Notes: a model not told the origin generated them from the sequence alone. A stretch of 32,505 bases of DNA from JBBIWA01 sp037439425 (GCA_037439425.1 JBBIWA010000069.1:1-32505), one strand, 5' to 3'; shown: positions 8,272 through 16,900, counted from the stretch's first letter. Numbers and translations: made by a program.

Positions 8272-8633
8272 AGGGTGTAGCAGAGAATTTCGCCCACTTT
8301 CTGGTCGCCCGCGATCAAGAACGGTTGGTTGGATGCGTTGGGATGGAGCGTTATGGGCCAGTCGCTTTGTTGCGTTCGCTGGCAGTTACGCCCGAGCTCC
8401 AGCGCAGCGGATTGGGGCGACGATTGACCAGGCAGTTGCTTGAAGGCATGCGGGCAAAGGGAGTGCAAGAAGTCGTCTTGCTCACGACGACAGCGGCTGA
8501 TTTCTTCACGCGCCATTTCGGATTCACGCCGGTTAAGCGGTCGCAGTATGATGAGGTGTTGGCAGCTTCGTCTGAGTGGCATCTGACTTGCTGTTCATCG
8601 GCAGCCTGTTTGCGTTTACGGCTGGATGGATAA
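8190..8633 (+). CDS. arsN2: GNAT acetyltransferase ArsN2
   Basis: A 147-residue GNAT-fold N-acetyltransferase of the group found in arsenic operons and named ArsN2. The related ArsN1 acetylates the arsenical antibiotic arsinothricin; the substrate of ArsN2 itself is less certain. The acetyl-CoA binding motif is seen in LRSLAVTPELQRSGLGRRL, with R/Q-x-x-G-x-G/A at QRSGLG. The family stretch LLTTTAADFFTRHFGF follows. A Cys-Cys pair (HLTCCSSAAC) lies near the C-terminus, as is common in this group. The start at 8190 has GAGG five bases upstream. It lies between arsI and the arsM-arsC fusion, with 18 bases to the next start, so it is co-transcribed. Confidence 0.85.
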   Translation: MHARIAQAQVGDLDEVLALLGRVGLPIEGVAENFAHFLVARDQERLVGCVGMERYGPVALLRSLAVTPELQRSGLGRRLTRQLLEGMRAKGVQEVVLLTTTAADFFTRHFGFTPVKRSQYDEVLAASSEWHLTCCSSAACLRLRLDG

Positions 8634-8651
8634 CTTTCGGGGAGAAGTGCG

Positions 8652-9866
8652 ATGAATGAAGTGAAAGAGTTAGTCAAAGAGAGGTATGGGAAAGCGGCTC
8701 TGGGCGAGCGGGGTTATTGTTGCGCGGGCGAGCTAGTTCAGATAGCTCACGCTATCGGTTATTCGTCCGCCGAGCTGAACTCGGTGCCTGAGGGTGCTAA
8801 CCTCGGTCTGGGCTGTGGCAATCCGGTCGCAGTGGCTTCGTTGCGCGAAGGTGAAACGGTACTTGATTTGGGCAGCGGAGCCGGGTTTGATTGTTTTCTC
8901 GCTGCGCAGCGAGTCGGCCCGACCGGCCGGGTCATCGGCGTAGACATGACGCCGGAGATGATTGCCAGGGCGCGCGCCAATGCGGAGAAGGGCGGCTACC
9001 GTAACGTCGAGTTTCGGCAGGGTGAGATCGAAGCGTTGCCCGTCGAGGAGGCTTCGGTAGATGTCGTGATCAGCAACTGCGTGCTCAATCTGGTTCCGAA
9101 CAAGGCGCGGGCGTTTCGTGAAATCTATCGCGTGCTCAAACCGGGCGGGCGGATGATGGTTTCTGACATCGTGCTCAACCGCGAGCTTCCCGCCCTGGTG
9201 AGATCGGAAGAGCCGCTTTATACTGCCTGTGTCGGCGGCGCTATCCGGCGCGATGTGTATCTGCGTTTGCTCAGTGAAGCCGGTTTTGAAGATGTCGAGA
9301 TCACAGGTGAAACGGATGCCGTGGAGTTGCTGTTGCACTCTCCTGATCCGATGAGCAAAGCTTTGCGCTCTCTCGGCGCGGCCAGATTGAAGGGATGGGC
9401 TGTAAGCGCGCAAGTGCGCGCGCGCAAACCCGCAGACCGTATGAGTCCGAAGCAGCGAGTGTTGATCTTATGCACTGGCAACTCGGCACGCAGCCAGATG
9501 GCTGAAGGATGGCTGCGCGCCATGGCGGGTGAACGCTTTGAAGTCCACAGTGCAGGCACTCATCCATCGCAGGTTAATCCATTAGCCATCGCGGCCATGC
9601 GCGAGTGCGGGATTGATATTTCCCATCATCGCTCGAAGTCGCTAGATGAATTCACTCTTGAGCGGTTCGATTATGTGATCACGGTCTGTGACAAGGCGCG
9701 TGAAAGCTGTCCGGTGTGGCCGGGCGCGCAGGCGATTCATTGGAGTTTTGAAGACCCGGCGGCGGCTGAAGGAAGCGAGCCGCAACGCCTGGCAGTGTTT
9801 CGGCGTGTGCGCGACGAAATCCGTGAGCGGCTACAGAGGTTCGTGGCTGAACGGCAGGAGTCTTGA
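8652..9866 (+). CDS. Fused arsenite methyltransferase ArsM - arsenate reductase ArsC
   Basis: One 404-residue ORF with two arsenic enzymes. Residues 1-259 are ArsM, an S-adenosylmethionine-dependent As(III) methyltransferase: SAM motif DLGSGAGFD at 72-80, and the conserved arsenic thiols Cys23/24, Cys143 and Cys193. Residues 268-404 are a thioredoxin-coupled ArsC with the phosphatase-like P-loop CTGNSARS (Cys274, Arg280) and the resolving pair Cys346 and Cys353 in TVCDKARESCP. All catalytic cysteines of both parts are present. The domains are joined by a short Arg/Lys-rich linker with no stop or frameshift. An internal ATG at 9441 (Met264) could start a free ArsC, but I see no Shine-Dalgarno before it. 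One chain could reduce As(V) and then methylate the As(III) made. It is last in the operon. Confidence 0.93.
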   Translation: MNEVKELVKERYGKAALGERGYCCAGELVQIAHAIGYSSAELNSVPEGANLGLGCGNPVAVASLREGETVLDLGSGAGFDCFLAAQRVGPTGRVIGVDMTPEMIARARANAEKGGYRNVEFRQGEIEALPVEEASVDVVISNCVLNLVPNKARAFREIYRVLKPGGRMMVSDIVLNRELPALVRSEEPLYTACVGGAIRRDVYLRLLSEAGFEDVEITGETDAVELLLHSPDPMSKALRSLGAARLKGWAVSAQVRARKPADRMSPKQRVLILCTGNSARSQMAEGWLRAMAGERFEVHSAGTHPSQVNPLAIAAMRECGIDISHHRSKSLDEFTLERFDYVITVCDKARESCPVWPGAQAIHWSFEDPAAAEGSEPQRLAVFRRVRDEIRERLQRFVAERQES

Positions 9867-10001
9867 ACTCCCAGGTCCCAGTGGCAACCTGGCGCCAGGC
9901 AGGCGCGGTGAGCAGCAAAGTGAATTTAGCCAGGTTTTTCTTAAGTGAAAGATAAACTGCCTTCAGGCCGCAACTCCAAACCAAACTCGTTAGGGTAGGT
10001 T

Positions 10002-10611
10002 ATGAGCGCAGTCATTGCCAGATTTGAGAATGATGAACTCGTCATCAACCTCGATTCACTGCTCAAGGGAATCACGTATGAAGAGTACCTTCAGCTTTGT
10101 CGAGACAATCCTGATTTGCGGATTGAGAGGACGAGCAAAGGAGAGATTATCATTACGCCGCCAACCGGGGGAGTAATCGGGGGACGTAACTTCGACCTCA
10201 CTGTTGAGTTTGGCTTGTGGGTCAAAAAAAGATGGCACGGGCAAAGGTTTCGACTCCTCGACGGAATTCGAGTTGCCCAATGGCGCGAAACGATCGCCGG
10301 ATCTTTCGTGGGTCAAGCTCGAGCGATGGAATGCTTTGACTCCTGAACAACAAGCCACTTTCCCCCCGCTGTGTCCCGATTTTGTAGTTGAGCTGCGTTC
10401 GCCATCTGATCCCGTTGCGGTGCTCAAAGAGAAGATGCAGGAGTACATTGACAACGGAGCGCAACTTGGCTGGTTGATTGACCCGCTGCAGAAGAGAGTT
10501 TATGTCTACCGGCCTGGCGCTGAGGTTGAAGTCTTGGATCGCCCGGCCAGCATCTCAGGCGAACCGGTGCTCAAAGGTTTGGTGCTCGATCTCAAAACCA
10601 TCCTCTACTGA
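10002..10611 (+). pseudogene. Uma2-family endonuclease-like protein, split by a +1 frameshift at A7
   Basis: Uma2 proteins have a PD-(D/E)XK nuclease-like fold, often in many copies per genome, with no settled function. The N-terminal part from ATG 10002 runs through TYEEYLQLCRDNPDLRIE to VEFGLWVKK. The C-terminal part continues one frame over as DGTGKGFDSSTEFELPNGAKRSPDLSWV and contains the active-site-like RSPD and FVVELRSPSD. The break is at 10224-10230, a run of seven A; six would restore one frame of about 202 codons. This could be a genuine indel, a sequencing error, or a site where polymerase slippage still yields some full-length product. It follows the arsenic operon by 135 bases and has its own AGGTTATG-type ribosome site. 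Confidence 0.85.
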
Positions 10612-10614
10612 GGA

Positions 10615-11253
10615 CTATCGGAAGAAGACCCGCCAGAGAATATCCACCAGCGCGTGAGTGAGCGAAGATACCATCAGGCCGCGCCGCGCAAAAGCAATAC
10701 CATAGCCGAGCCCTGCCACCACAGCCAACACTGCATATCGCCAATTCGGAAATGGTCCGCCTTTGTGCAGATGAGCCAGGCCGAAGAGCGCGGCTGTTGC
10801 TGCGATAGCCATCGTCTGGTTATGCCACCGCCTCTGGAGAGTATGCTGAATCGCGCCCCGAAAAATGATCTCTTCCGGCAGCGCGACAATGATGAAGATA
10901 GGGATAGCTTCAATGAGCGTCCGTTGGAGTCGCTGAAGCGTGGGCTGGAAATGAAGGAATCCCATCGCCAGACCGAGCGGAATGAGCGTGATGGCCAAAG
11001 CTGCCAGCATCAGCGTGACCAGGCGCCAATCGTCCCACCGCGGCAGCCGCAACTGCACTTCCTTGATTCCGTAGCGAGCGGCGAGCGCCAAACCCGCTAT
11101 CACAATGAGGAGCGCGACTGCCGGGTAGGCGTGCCGATCCAGCAGCGCGTAGAGCCGATAATCGAGCACCAGCCACAAAGCTATCAGTAAAGCGAGCGAT
11201 TTCTTGGGCCACATAAGAGCGGTGACAGGTGATGAAGAGGAGAGCTCACTCAT
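10615..11253 (-). CDS. CPBP-family intramembrane metalloprotease
   Basis: Polytopic membrane protein of the CPBP (CAAX protease and bacteriocin-processing, Abi) family; 212 residues from ATG 11253. The three signature elements are present: EEIIFRG (Glu127, Glu128, Arg132), FGLAH (His161) and SLTHALVDILW (His200), which line the membrane-embedded active site. About six hydrophobic spans can be seen. The ATG overlaps the stop of the upstream permease gene as ATGA, so translation is probably coupled; the alternative upstream ATG at 11283 would lengthen the overlap. The substrate is unknown. Being last in a permease operon, it might process an exported peptide, but that is only a guess. Confidence 0.88.
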   Translation of the reverse strand: MSELSSSSPVTALMWPKKSLALLIALWLVLDYRLYALLDRHAYPAVALLIVIAGLALAARYGIKEVQLRLPRWDDWRLVTLMLAALAITLIPLGLAMGFLHFQPTLQRLQRTLIEAIPIFIIVALPEEIIFRGAIQHTLQRRWHNQTMAIAATAALFGLAHLHKGGPFPNWRYAVLAVVAGLGYGIAFARRGLMVSSLTHALVDILWRVFFR

Positions 11254-12080
11254 CGTGATCTCTTCTGTTTGGGGTCCAGCCATTCGCGCAGTCCATCGCC
11301 GAGAAAGTTAAAAGCCATCACCGTGAGCATGACTGCGAGACCGGGGAAGATCAGCAGGTGCGGCGCCGTGCGCAGATAGTTCCGCGCATCGTTGAGCATC
11401 GCGCCCCAACTCGGCGTCGGCGGTGGCACACCCAGACCGAGAAAGCTCAAACTGGCTTCGGAAAGTATCGCTCCGGCCATCCCTAAGCTGGCCTGCACAA
11501 TCAGTGGTTGAATCGCATTGGGAATGATGTGAAAGAGCAGTATCCGAGCGTCGCTTGCGCCCAGCGCGCGCGCCGCGGTGACGAAATCATACTCGCGCAC
11601 CTTCAGCACCTGACCGCGCATCAGACGCGCATAGCCTACCCACCCGATCACCGAAAGCGCTAAAATCAGGTTGTTGAGGCTCGGCCCCAGAAAGGCGACC
11701 ATCGCAATGGCCAGCAGCAGGCTCGGAAATGCCATAAAGACATTGAAGAGAAAGCCGGAGAAGAATTGATCCACCCAGCCCCCGTAATAACCGGAGATGG
11801 CACCGACCAGCAACCCGATCAGCGCCGAGATCAGGACCACCGTTACTCCCACGCGCATCGAGATGCGCGCCCCGTAGATGAGGCGCGAAAGCACATCCCG
11901 ACCCAGATCGTCAAGTCCTAGTGGGTGCTCACGCGAAGGCTTGAGGCTCTCTTCAATCGGTTGTCCACGTCCAATAGGCTGCTGCTCTCGCGGGTCATAT
12001 GGCGCCAGTAACGGCGCACCGATCGCGACCAGAAAAAAGAGGGTGATAATAACTAATCCGATCTTGCCGAGGCGATTCAT
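11250..12080 (-). CDS. ABC transporter permease, DppC/OppC type
   Basis: Inner-membrane permease of a peptide/nickel-type ABC importer, 276 residues, usual for the family. It has the N-terminal span, the periplasmic loop with EHPLGLDDLGRDVLSRLIYGAR typical of DppC, and the cytoplasmic EAA loop AARALGASDARILLFHIIPN that contacts the ATPase. The end SWGAMLNDARNYLRTAPH is also typical. It is 46 bases downstream of the dppB-type gene. Neither ATPase subunits (DppD/DppF) nor a binding protein are in the window, so it may share these with another locus. The substrate (peptide, opine, nickel, glutathione) cannot be told from sequence. Confidence 0.92.
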   Translation of the reverse strand: MNRLGKIGLVIITLFFLVAIGAPLLAPYDPREQQPIGRGQPIEESLKPSREHPLGLDDLGRDVLSRLIYGARISMRVGVTVVLISALIGLLVGAISGYYGGWVDQFFSGFLFNVFMAFPSLLLAIAMVAFLGPSLNNLILALSVIGWVGYARLMRGQVLKVREYDFVTAARALGASDARILLFHIIPNAIQPLIVQASLGMAGAILSEASLSFLGLGVPPPTPSWGAMLNDARNYLRTAPHLLIFPGLAVMLTVMAFNFLGDGLREWLDPKQKRSR

Positions 12081-12126
12081 AAAGCCGTGATGAGTGAGAT
12101 TTATTGCTCGCCGCTCAGCACTCTCT

Positions 12127-13059
12127 TCATTCCAGCTTGATTCGTGGATCGAGCAGTCTGTAAGCGAAGTCGGTCAAGAGATTGGCCAGGATGTAAGTCA
12201 GCGAGATCATCAGGATGCAACCTTGCACCATCGGATAATCGCGCGAGTTGATTGCGTCAACGGTCAAGCGTCCCAATCCTGGCCAACTGAAGATCGTTTC
12301 TGTGATAATGGCGCCTGCCAGCAGCACGCCGAATTGCAGACCCAGCACCGTCACGACCGGGATCAGTCCATTCTTCAGTACGTGTTTGTAAATTACTTGA
12401 TTTTCGCTCAAGCCCTTGGCGCGCGCCGTGCGCACGTAGTCTTCGTTTAATTCTTCGATCACGCTCGATCGCACCATCCGCGTCAAAAATGCGGCCAGCG
12501 CTCCGCCCAGTGTGATCGCAGGCAGGATCAGATGCGGCAGACCGTAGCGGCCCGCTACCGGCAACCAGTCCAGCTTGATAGCAAAGATGAAAATCAACAG
12601 CGGGCCGACGACGAAGGCGGGCGCGCTGATGCCAAGCAGAGCTACTACCGAGGCGATGTTGTCTATTAATTTGCCTTGATGCCTTCCGGCAGTGACGCCC
12701 AGGGGAATGGAGATCAGGATGGCGACCAACAAACCTGCGAAGGCTAGCTCGATGGTCGCCGGGTAACGGTTGAGGATCTTATCAAACACTCGATCCGCAG
12801 GGTTGATCAGGCTCACGCCCAGATCGCCGCGCAACAGGCCGCTCATATAGTTGTAGTACTGTCGGGCGAGCGGCAGGTCCAGGCCGAGTTTGTGCTTGAG
12901 TTCAGCCACCTGCGCTTCAGTCGCATTTTCACCCAGCGCATTACGCACCGGGTCGCCGGGCACGAGATGAATTAAGAGGAAGACGAGAGTCACTACCGCC
13001 CAGACTACCGGAAGCACGAGTAACAGCCGTTTGGCCAGCACCAGCACGAGGCTCTTCAT
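12127..13059 (-). CDS. ABC transporter permease, DppB/OppB type
   Basis: The first of a permease pair, 310 residues, with six predicted spans. The N-terminal span is followed by FLLIHLVPGDPVRNALG, a hallmark of DppB/OppB, and by LGLDLPLARQYYNYMSGLLRGDLGVS. The EAA loop is TARAKGLSENQVIYKHVLKN. The C-terminus DPRIKLE also fits the family. It probably forms a heterodimer with the following DppC-type protein. Upstream by 55 bases on the same strand lies a 524-residue gene of unknown function, which may be in the same transcript. Confidence 0.93.
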   Translation of the reverse strand: MKSLVLVLAKRLLLVLPVVWAVVTLVFLLIHLVPGDPVRNALGENATEAQVAELKHKLGLDLPLARQYYNYMSGLLRGDLGVSLINPADRVFDKILNRYPATIELAFAGLLVAILISIPLGVTAGRHQGKLIDNIASVVALLGISAPAFVVGPLLIFIFAIKLDWLPVAGRYGLPHLILPAITLGGALAAFLTRMVRSSVIEELNEDYVRTARAKGLSENQVIYKHVLKNGLIPVVTVLGLQFGVLLAGAIITETIFSWPGLGRLTVDAINSRDYPMVQGCILMISLTYILANLLTDFAYRLLDPRIKLE

Positions 13060-13114
13060 GCGGTGGAGTGTAAAGTTTCAAGCTGCGAGATTCAAGCTGT
13101 GGGATGGAACTTTT

Positions 13115-14689
13115 TCAGGCAGAGACCAGCTTCTTGGTGTTGTTATTACCTTCGGCCGTGCCGGTCATATAGCTGGTTTCGCCAATCCAGGTGCCCCAGC
13201 TAGCAGGGCTGGTTGCATACTGGCCGATGATCCAGACCTTGACGTCATTTGGATCCACGGCTGCGCCGCCCGCCCGCCCCCAACTGGAGGAAGCGGGAGA
13301 TAAGCTTTGCTTAAGCAGACCACTGGCTTGCAAAAGGTTGGGCGCGTCGGTCGAAAGCCGGCCCGTGAAGCGGATTGAAGGGAATTCTGATGGAGCAGTG
13401 CGGTTGAAGACCATAATTAAATTGCTGTGCCCGTCCACCATCAGGCCCGGGCAGAAATAATAATAACCCGGAGCGCCGTAGAGGCCCTGTTGCGTAATTG
13501 TGCCTGCCCCCGGATTGATCTGGATCCAGTGGATGGCTGAGACATTAGCCTCTTGGCCCCAGTTAGCAGCCACCGTATGCGCCGTCCACAGCAACCCGTG
13601 GCGGAAGACCGCATTGGTGAGGCGAGTATCGCCTGTGTCAATTTCCCAACGGCTGCCCTTTTGCTGGGCATTGGGAGCCAGATGGTAGGGAATAGTCGGA
13701 AGCTCACGGCGCGTAAGCTGTGGGGGAGAGGCGAGCGGATGCGACAGGCTCCACAGAGTCAGACTGAGGCCGTTGTTGCTGGCATTGACCAGATATTCAA
13801 CTCCTGGCACTCCGAAGGTATGAGCCGGTTGCAGACCGAAGGCTGGGGAGCCATCCGGATTACAGAGGCTCCAGAAGTCCCACCAGTGTAAGGCGCCCCC
13901 ACTATAGAGTTCGTCCTTTCGCAGGATGCGGAGTTTGGCGTACTGAAAAACGCCGCTCCAGCTGAACATATTGACGCCCAGGTAAAGCGCTGCTTGGTCC
14001 ACACCCAGGTTGAGTGCTTCGGCCTGGTGAGCAGTTGGCACCATCCCATCCACACTGGCCTCGAGTGCCCAGTTCCACCAGGGACCGAGGGGATTGCGTG
14101 TTTGCGAAACTGAAATCAGCACCCAAGACTCTTGCTGCTTAAGATTGAGAGCACAGGCTGCCAGCACCCAGCGACCACTGTATTGATCATAGAGGGAGCG
14201 AGGACTAAAGATCGCCACTTCTGGAACCACGCCGGAGAACCAATCGGCCAGCTCACACCGAAACAGCCAGTTACCTGCCTTGTCCTGCACTCCCCAGGCC
14301 GAGTTGGCGATGACCACAAGATGCGAGGGGCCGGCCGCTAAACTACAATCGGGCACCGACCAGCCAGTATCACTCAAGGCTGGAAAATCGGCAGGCAATT
14401 TGGGAGTGCCAAAGATCGCAGCCAACTTGGCCGATGGCGCGTCAGCTTGCAGCAGTCGGGCACAGGCAGCAGCCTGTGGTGAGAGCCGGGCCTGGACTTT
14501 AAGTTGCGCGTAGGCATCTTCACTTTCCAGATGTCTAGAAGATAGTTCCTGTTGCACGGTCGCATCTGATGGGGGCCGTTGTGTAAACTCCTTGGGGGTG
14601 ACGCTGAAGCCGCGCGTAGAAGGCAGGCTGCGCATGCCTTTGGCCTCCGGAGTAGTAATGATCTCTTCTTTCTCGAAACTGGACTTCAT
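13115..14689 (-). CDS. Protein of unknown function, Trp/Gly-rich, beta-propeller-like
   Basis: A 524-residue protein that I cannot assign to a family. After about 100 polar residues with no signal peptide or membrane span, the rest has short beta-strand patterns with many Trp, Gly and Asp. Repeated blocks of the type YSGRWVLAACAL, ESWVLISVSQT, SNLIMVFNRTAP and VKVWIIGQYA suggest a blade-like repeat, as in glycosidase or sialidase-type propellers; I see no clear Asp-box. The start at 14689 has GGAGAG about six bases upstream. It is the first gene of a minus-strand group with two peptide-type permeases and a CPBP protease, which might mean export or processing, but no function should be assumed. 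Confidence 0.75.
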   Translation of the reverse strand: MKSSFEKEEIITTPEAKGMRSLPSTRGFSVTPKEFTQRPPSDATVQQELSSRHLESEDAYAQLKVQARLSPQAAACARLLQADAPSAKLAAIFGTPKLPADFPALSDTGWSVPDCSLAAGPSHLVVIANSAWGVQDKAGNWLFRCELADWFSGVVPEVAIFSPRSLYDQYSGRWVLAACALNLKQQESWVLISVSQTRNPLGPWWNWALEASVDGMVPTAHQAEALNLGVDQAALYLGVNMFSWSGVFQYAKLRILRKDELYSGGALHWWDFWSLCNPDGSPAFGLQPAHTFGVPGVEYLVNASNNGLSLTLWSLSHPLASPPQLTRRELPTIPYHLAPNAQQKGSRWEIDTGDTRLTNAVFRHGLLWTAHTVAANWGQEANVSAIHWIQINPGAGTITQQGLYGAPGYYYFCPGLMVDGHSNLIMVFNRTAPSEFPSIRFTGRLSTDAPNLLQASGLLKQSLSPASSSWGRAGGAAVDPNDVKVWIIGQYATSPASWGTWIGETSYMTGTAEGNNNTKKLVSA

Positions 14690-15088
14690 ACTTTCTCTCC
14701 GTGAATCGACCAGGACGGGGCAGCGTGGCCTGATTCTTGAATTTAGAGATGGCGGTGAGGTCGCGATAAGGCAAACTTACCGGGAAAAGATACGCAGCCG
14801 CGCGCTCTTAAGGCCAGAAATTAACTACTCTCAGTGATGCCTTGCTCGATTGCTAGCCATAGCGCACCGCTCACCGGTCCCGGGTAAGGAAAGGGGCAAA
14901 GTGATTAGGGGCTAAAAAGGGGCTGAAGGGGAAGTTCCAAGGCAAAGTACACCGATAATCATAAGGATTGAGACCAGGATGTCAAGATACAAGGGTGAAG
15001 CTGGGTGCAGGTCGGGTGAAAGTGAGACGCGCCTGGGAGCAGGTGCCATTAGTTTCTACACAAGTCAAGATCTGGTACCAGAGAGTCT

Positions 15089-16592
15089 ATGGTCATAAGA
15101 GTTCCTGAACTCGAACCGCGCTTACAAGCGCGCTAGCGCAGACTGGTCACACAACATTTGAGCGCTGCCCAGGGAGTGGCCGCCCTAGGCACCAGGATAA
15201 GGGTGAAGAGCTGAGGCCCAATCCCCTAAAGCGGCATTGGGGGATCGTTCAGGTCCTAGCTTCCTGCCCCGCTGAGGAGGGGGCTCACCAAGCCGAGAGG
15301 CTAGAGTTGGGCCATCCCCCAACTGCCTTGGGGAGCTGCGAAAGAGTTGCAGCCTTCCAAATAGGCTGGGCTTGAGCCTTTGTCATCATCCAAGTTTTTG
15401 TATGCCGATGCCACGAGAGAAGTCTTGTGGAGTCTCACGCTAGTGGCTAAGGGAAGTAGGCGAGTTAAAGATACCACGAGAGAAGTCTTGTGGTATCTCA
15501 CGCTGGTGGTTAGTAGCCGACAAGGTGAATCACCACGAAGCAAGCTCGTGGCATCAGGAGCTCAGAAGCTTGCTGGTGGTAGCCGACAAGGTGAATCACC
15601 ACGAGGCAAGCTCGTGGCATCGCTAACTCAGGTGGGCGCCGGAGTGGCTACAGCTAGCCACCAGAGCATTGAAGATGCCACGAGACAAGTCTTGTGGAAC
15701 CTCACGCTGATGACTACGGTAGCCGATAACGTGAATCACCACGAGAGCAAAAAGGATCGGATCGTGCTTTACAACAAGAATGACTTCGGCTACTTGTTGC
15801 CGACAGCGTTGCTGATCTTGGATCGGGATGGCGCGTCGCTTTGTGATTCGCGGCAGTGACGTGCGGCGACTTCGAGCACCAAGGCCCGCAGCTGCCTCTT
15901 GAGCGAAGTTGAGGCCAGCCTCCAGAAACAGTTTCGCTTCGCCCGCCGGGCGAAAGTACCAAAGCCGGCGGGCCTTTCAGTACACGGCCGGCTCACCTAC
16001 CAAACGATCTCTGGACGTCCGCTGAGCTTGTCCCTGTCCTGGTGCAGGTGCGCGCGCGCCCAAGATCGAGTGCTGGCCACCTGGCGGCTGTGGACAAGGC
16101 TGCCAGCCAGTGTCAGCGCCGAGACTATCGCGCTTTGGCGCTACTGGCGCTCTCTGCCCTGTCTGCGTGCAACGCACAGGCAGGCATTGAATCCTACTTC
16201 AAACTGCTCAAAGGCGCCCACGCAGCACCTCGAGCACTAGCAGCAAGAGACGGCCACCGCCATCGCCACCTGCTTGCGCGTCTCGCGCAGGCAAGAACGA
16301 CTGCTGGTGGCGGCCCAAGGCGTGTGTCATCGTCTGGGCGCTGATGCAAGCGGACGAGGGCGGCGGCGGAAGTTCTGCTGCTTCCTCATCCGCTTGAGTG
16401 GACGGCTGATGAAGCAGGGGGGGGGAGTATACTGCCCCTGCCTTGCTCGCTGGCTTCTGGAACTTGCTCCCCCATCATTGACGCGCTCGAACGCTACTTG
16501 GTCGCTCGCAGATTCAGCAGATCGCCCAACAGCTCCAGCAGATGCTCGGTTTGGAGGAGTATGACCATAAGATCAATTTGTGTAGAAACTAA
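15089..16592 (+). pseudogene. IS4-like DDE transposase, multiply disrupted
   Basis: Fragments of one transposase in three frames. A possible N-terminus starts at ATG 15089 (MVIRVPELEPRLQAR), with a stop at once after it. SKKDRIVLYNKNDFGYLLPTALLILDRDG (split here as SKKDRIVLYNKNDF and the next residues) covers about 15744-15830 and holds a DDE-type Asp. VLATWRLWTRLPASVSAETI follows at about 16073-16132. IESYFKLLK at 16186-16212 carries the E-x6-K signature of the IS4 family. An in-frame TAG at 16238-16240 replaces an expected Trp, and RLSGRLMKQ (16391-16417) is followed by a G9 run (16417-16425). The last frame ends with TAA at 16590-16592 in the right inverted repeat. It cannot make an active enzyme. 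Confidence 0.8.
15407..15761. repeat. Cluster of six 43-bp palindromic (REP-like) units, three in each orientation
   Basis: Forward units lie at 15407-15449, 15470-15512 and 15674-15716; reverse units at 15513-15555, 15579-15621 and 15719-15761 (the last lacks one arm). Each full unit has a hairpin, such as CCACGAG-GCAAG-CTCGTGG at 15599-15617. The tail after the hairpin (CTCACG... or GATTCAC...) is also shared when units are aligned by orientation. The cluster has no stop codons in the frame of the surrounding transposase remnant, giving an incidental 159-codon frame from 15380 to 15859 that I do not call as a gene. Confidence 0.8.
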
Positions 16593-16609
16593 TGGTGTGC
16601 GCTCCCAGG

Positions 16610-16900
16610 ACAAACCGCTCTTTCAGTCCCACTTTGCAACTGTGCACGTCACCATTGTAGGGCTCACTCCTGAAGGCCAATTGCAGCCTTGGGTCACAAG
16701 TGTCGTCGAGCGGTTGCTTAGCGTGATTTTTTATTGAACTCACTCCTGAATGCCAGAAGCTGCAAAATCCGACCAGAGAGCGGTGTTTTGCCAAGAGATT
16801 GGCGTAACAATTTTTAAGTCTCAGACTTTCGGCGAGTTACTGAAAAGTTGAATTGCGTTGCGGGGTATTGTAAATTCTCCAACTATGGAAGGGAGCTACC
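16610..16900. other. Intergenic stretch between the IS remnant and a small gene
   Basis: No gene seen. A 17-base word, CTCACTCCTGAAGGCCA at 16663-16679, recurs with one change at 16739-16755. TTGAAT at 16848-16853 and TAAATT at 16871-16876, 17 bases apart, make a weak promoter candidate for the next gene. Confidence 0.4.

Larger units (their letters stand above)
15032..16609. mobile_element. Decayed IS4-like insertion sequence, about 1.58 kb
   Basis: The ends are 32-base imperfect inverted repeats (15032-15063 and 16578-16609): CCTGGGAGC, five unmatched bases, then a perfect 18-base arm CCATTAGTTTCTACACAA. The transposase remnant lies between them and its stop codon falls in the right repeat. 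I see no convincing target duplication at the borders, as expected for an old insertion. A palindromic repeat cluster sits within it. Confidence 0.75.

Noticed and set aside
9871..9899. CCAGGT/ACCTGG arms and the palindrome CCTGGCGCCAGG after the arsM-arsC fusion
   Set aside because: Possible alternative stems after the operon, but short and without a T run; could be chance in GC-rich DNA.
15407..15761. CRISPR array
   Set aside because: Repeats alternate in orientation and spacers are absent or of very unequal length; no cas gene is near.
15380..15859. 159-codon open frame across the palindromic repeat cluster
   Set aside because: It is kept open by the repeats and the remains of the transposase frame; it ends inside the decayed transposase and has no ribosome site.
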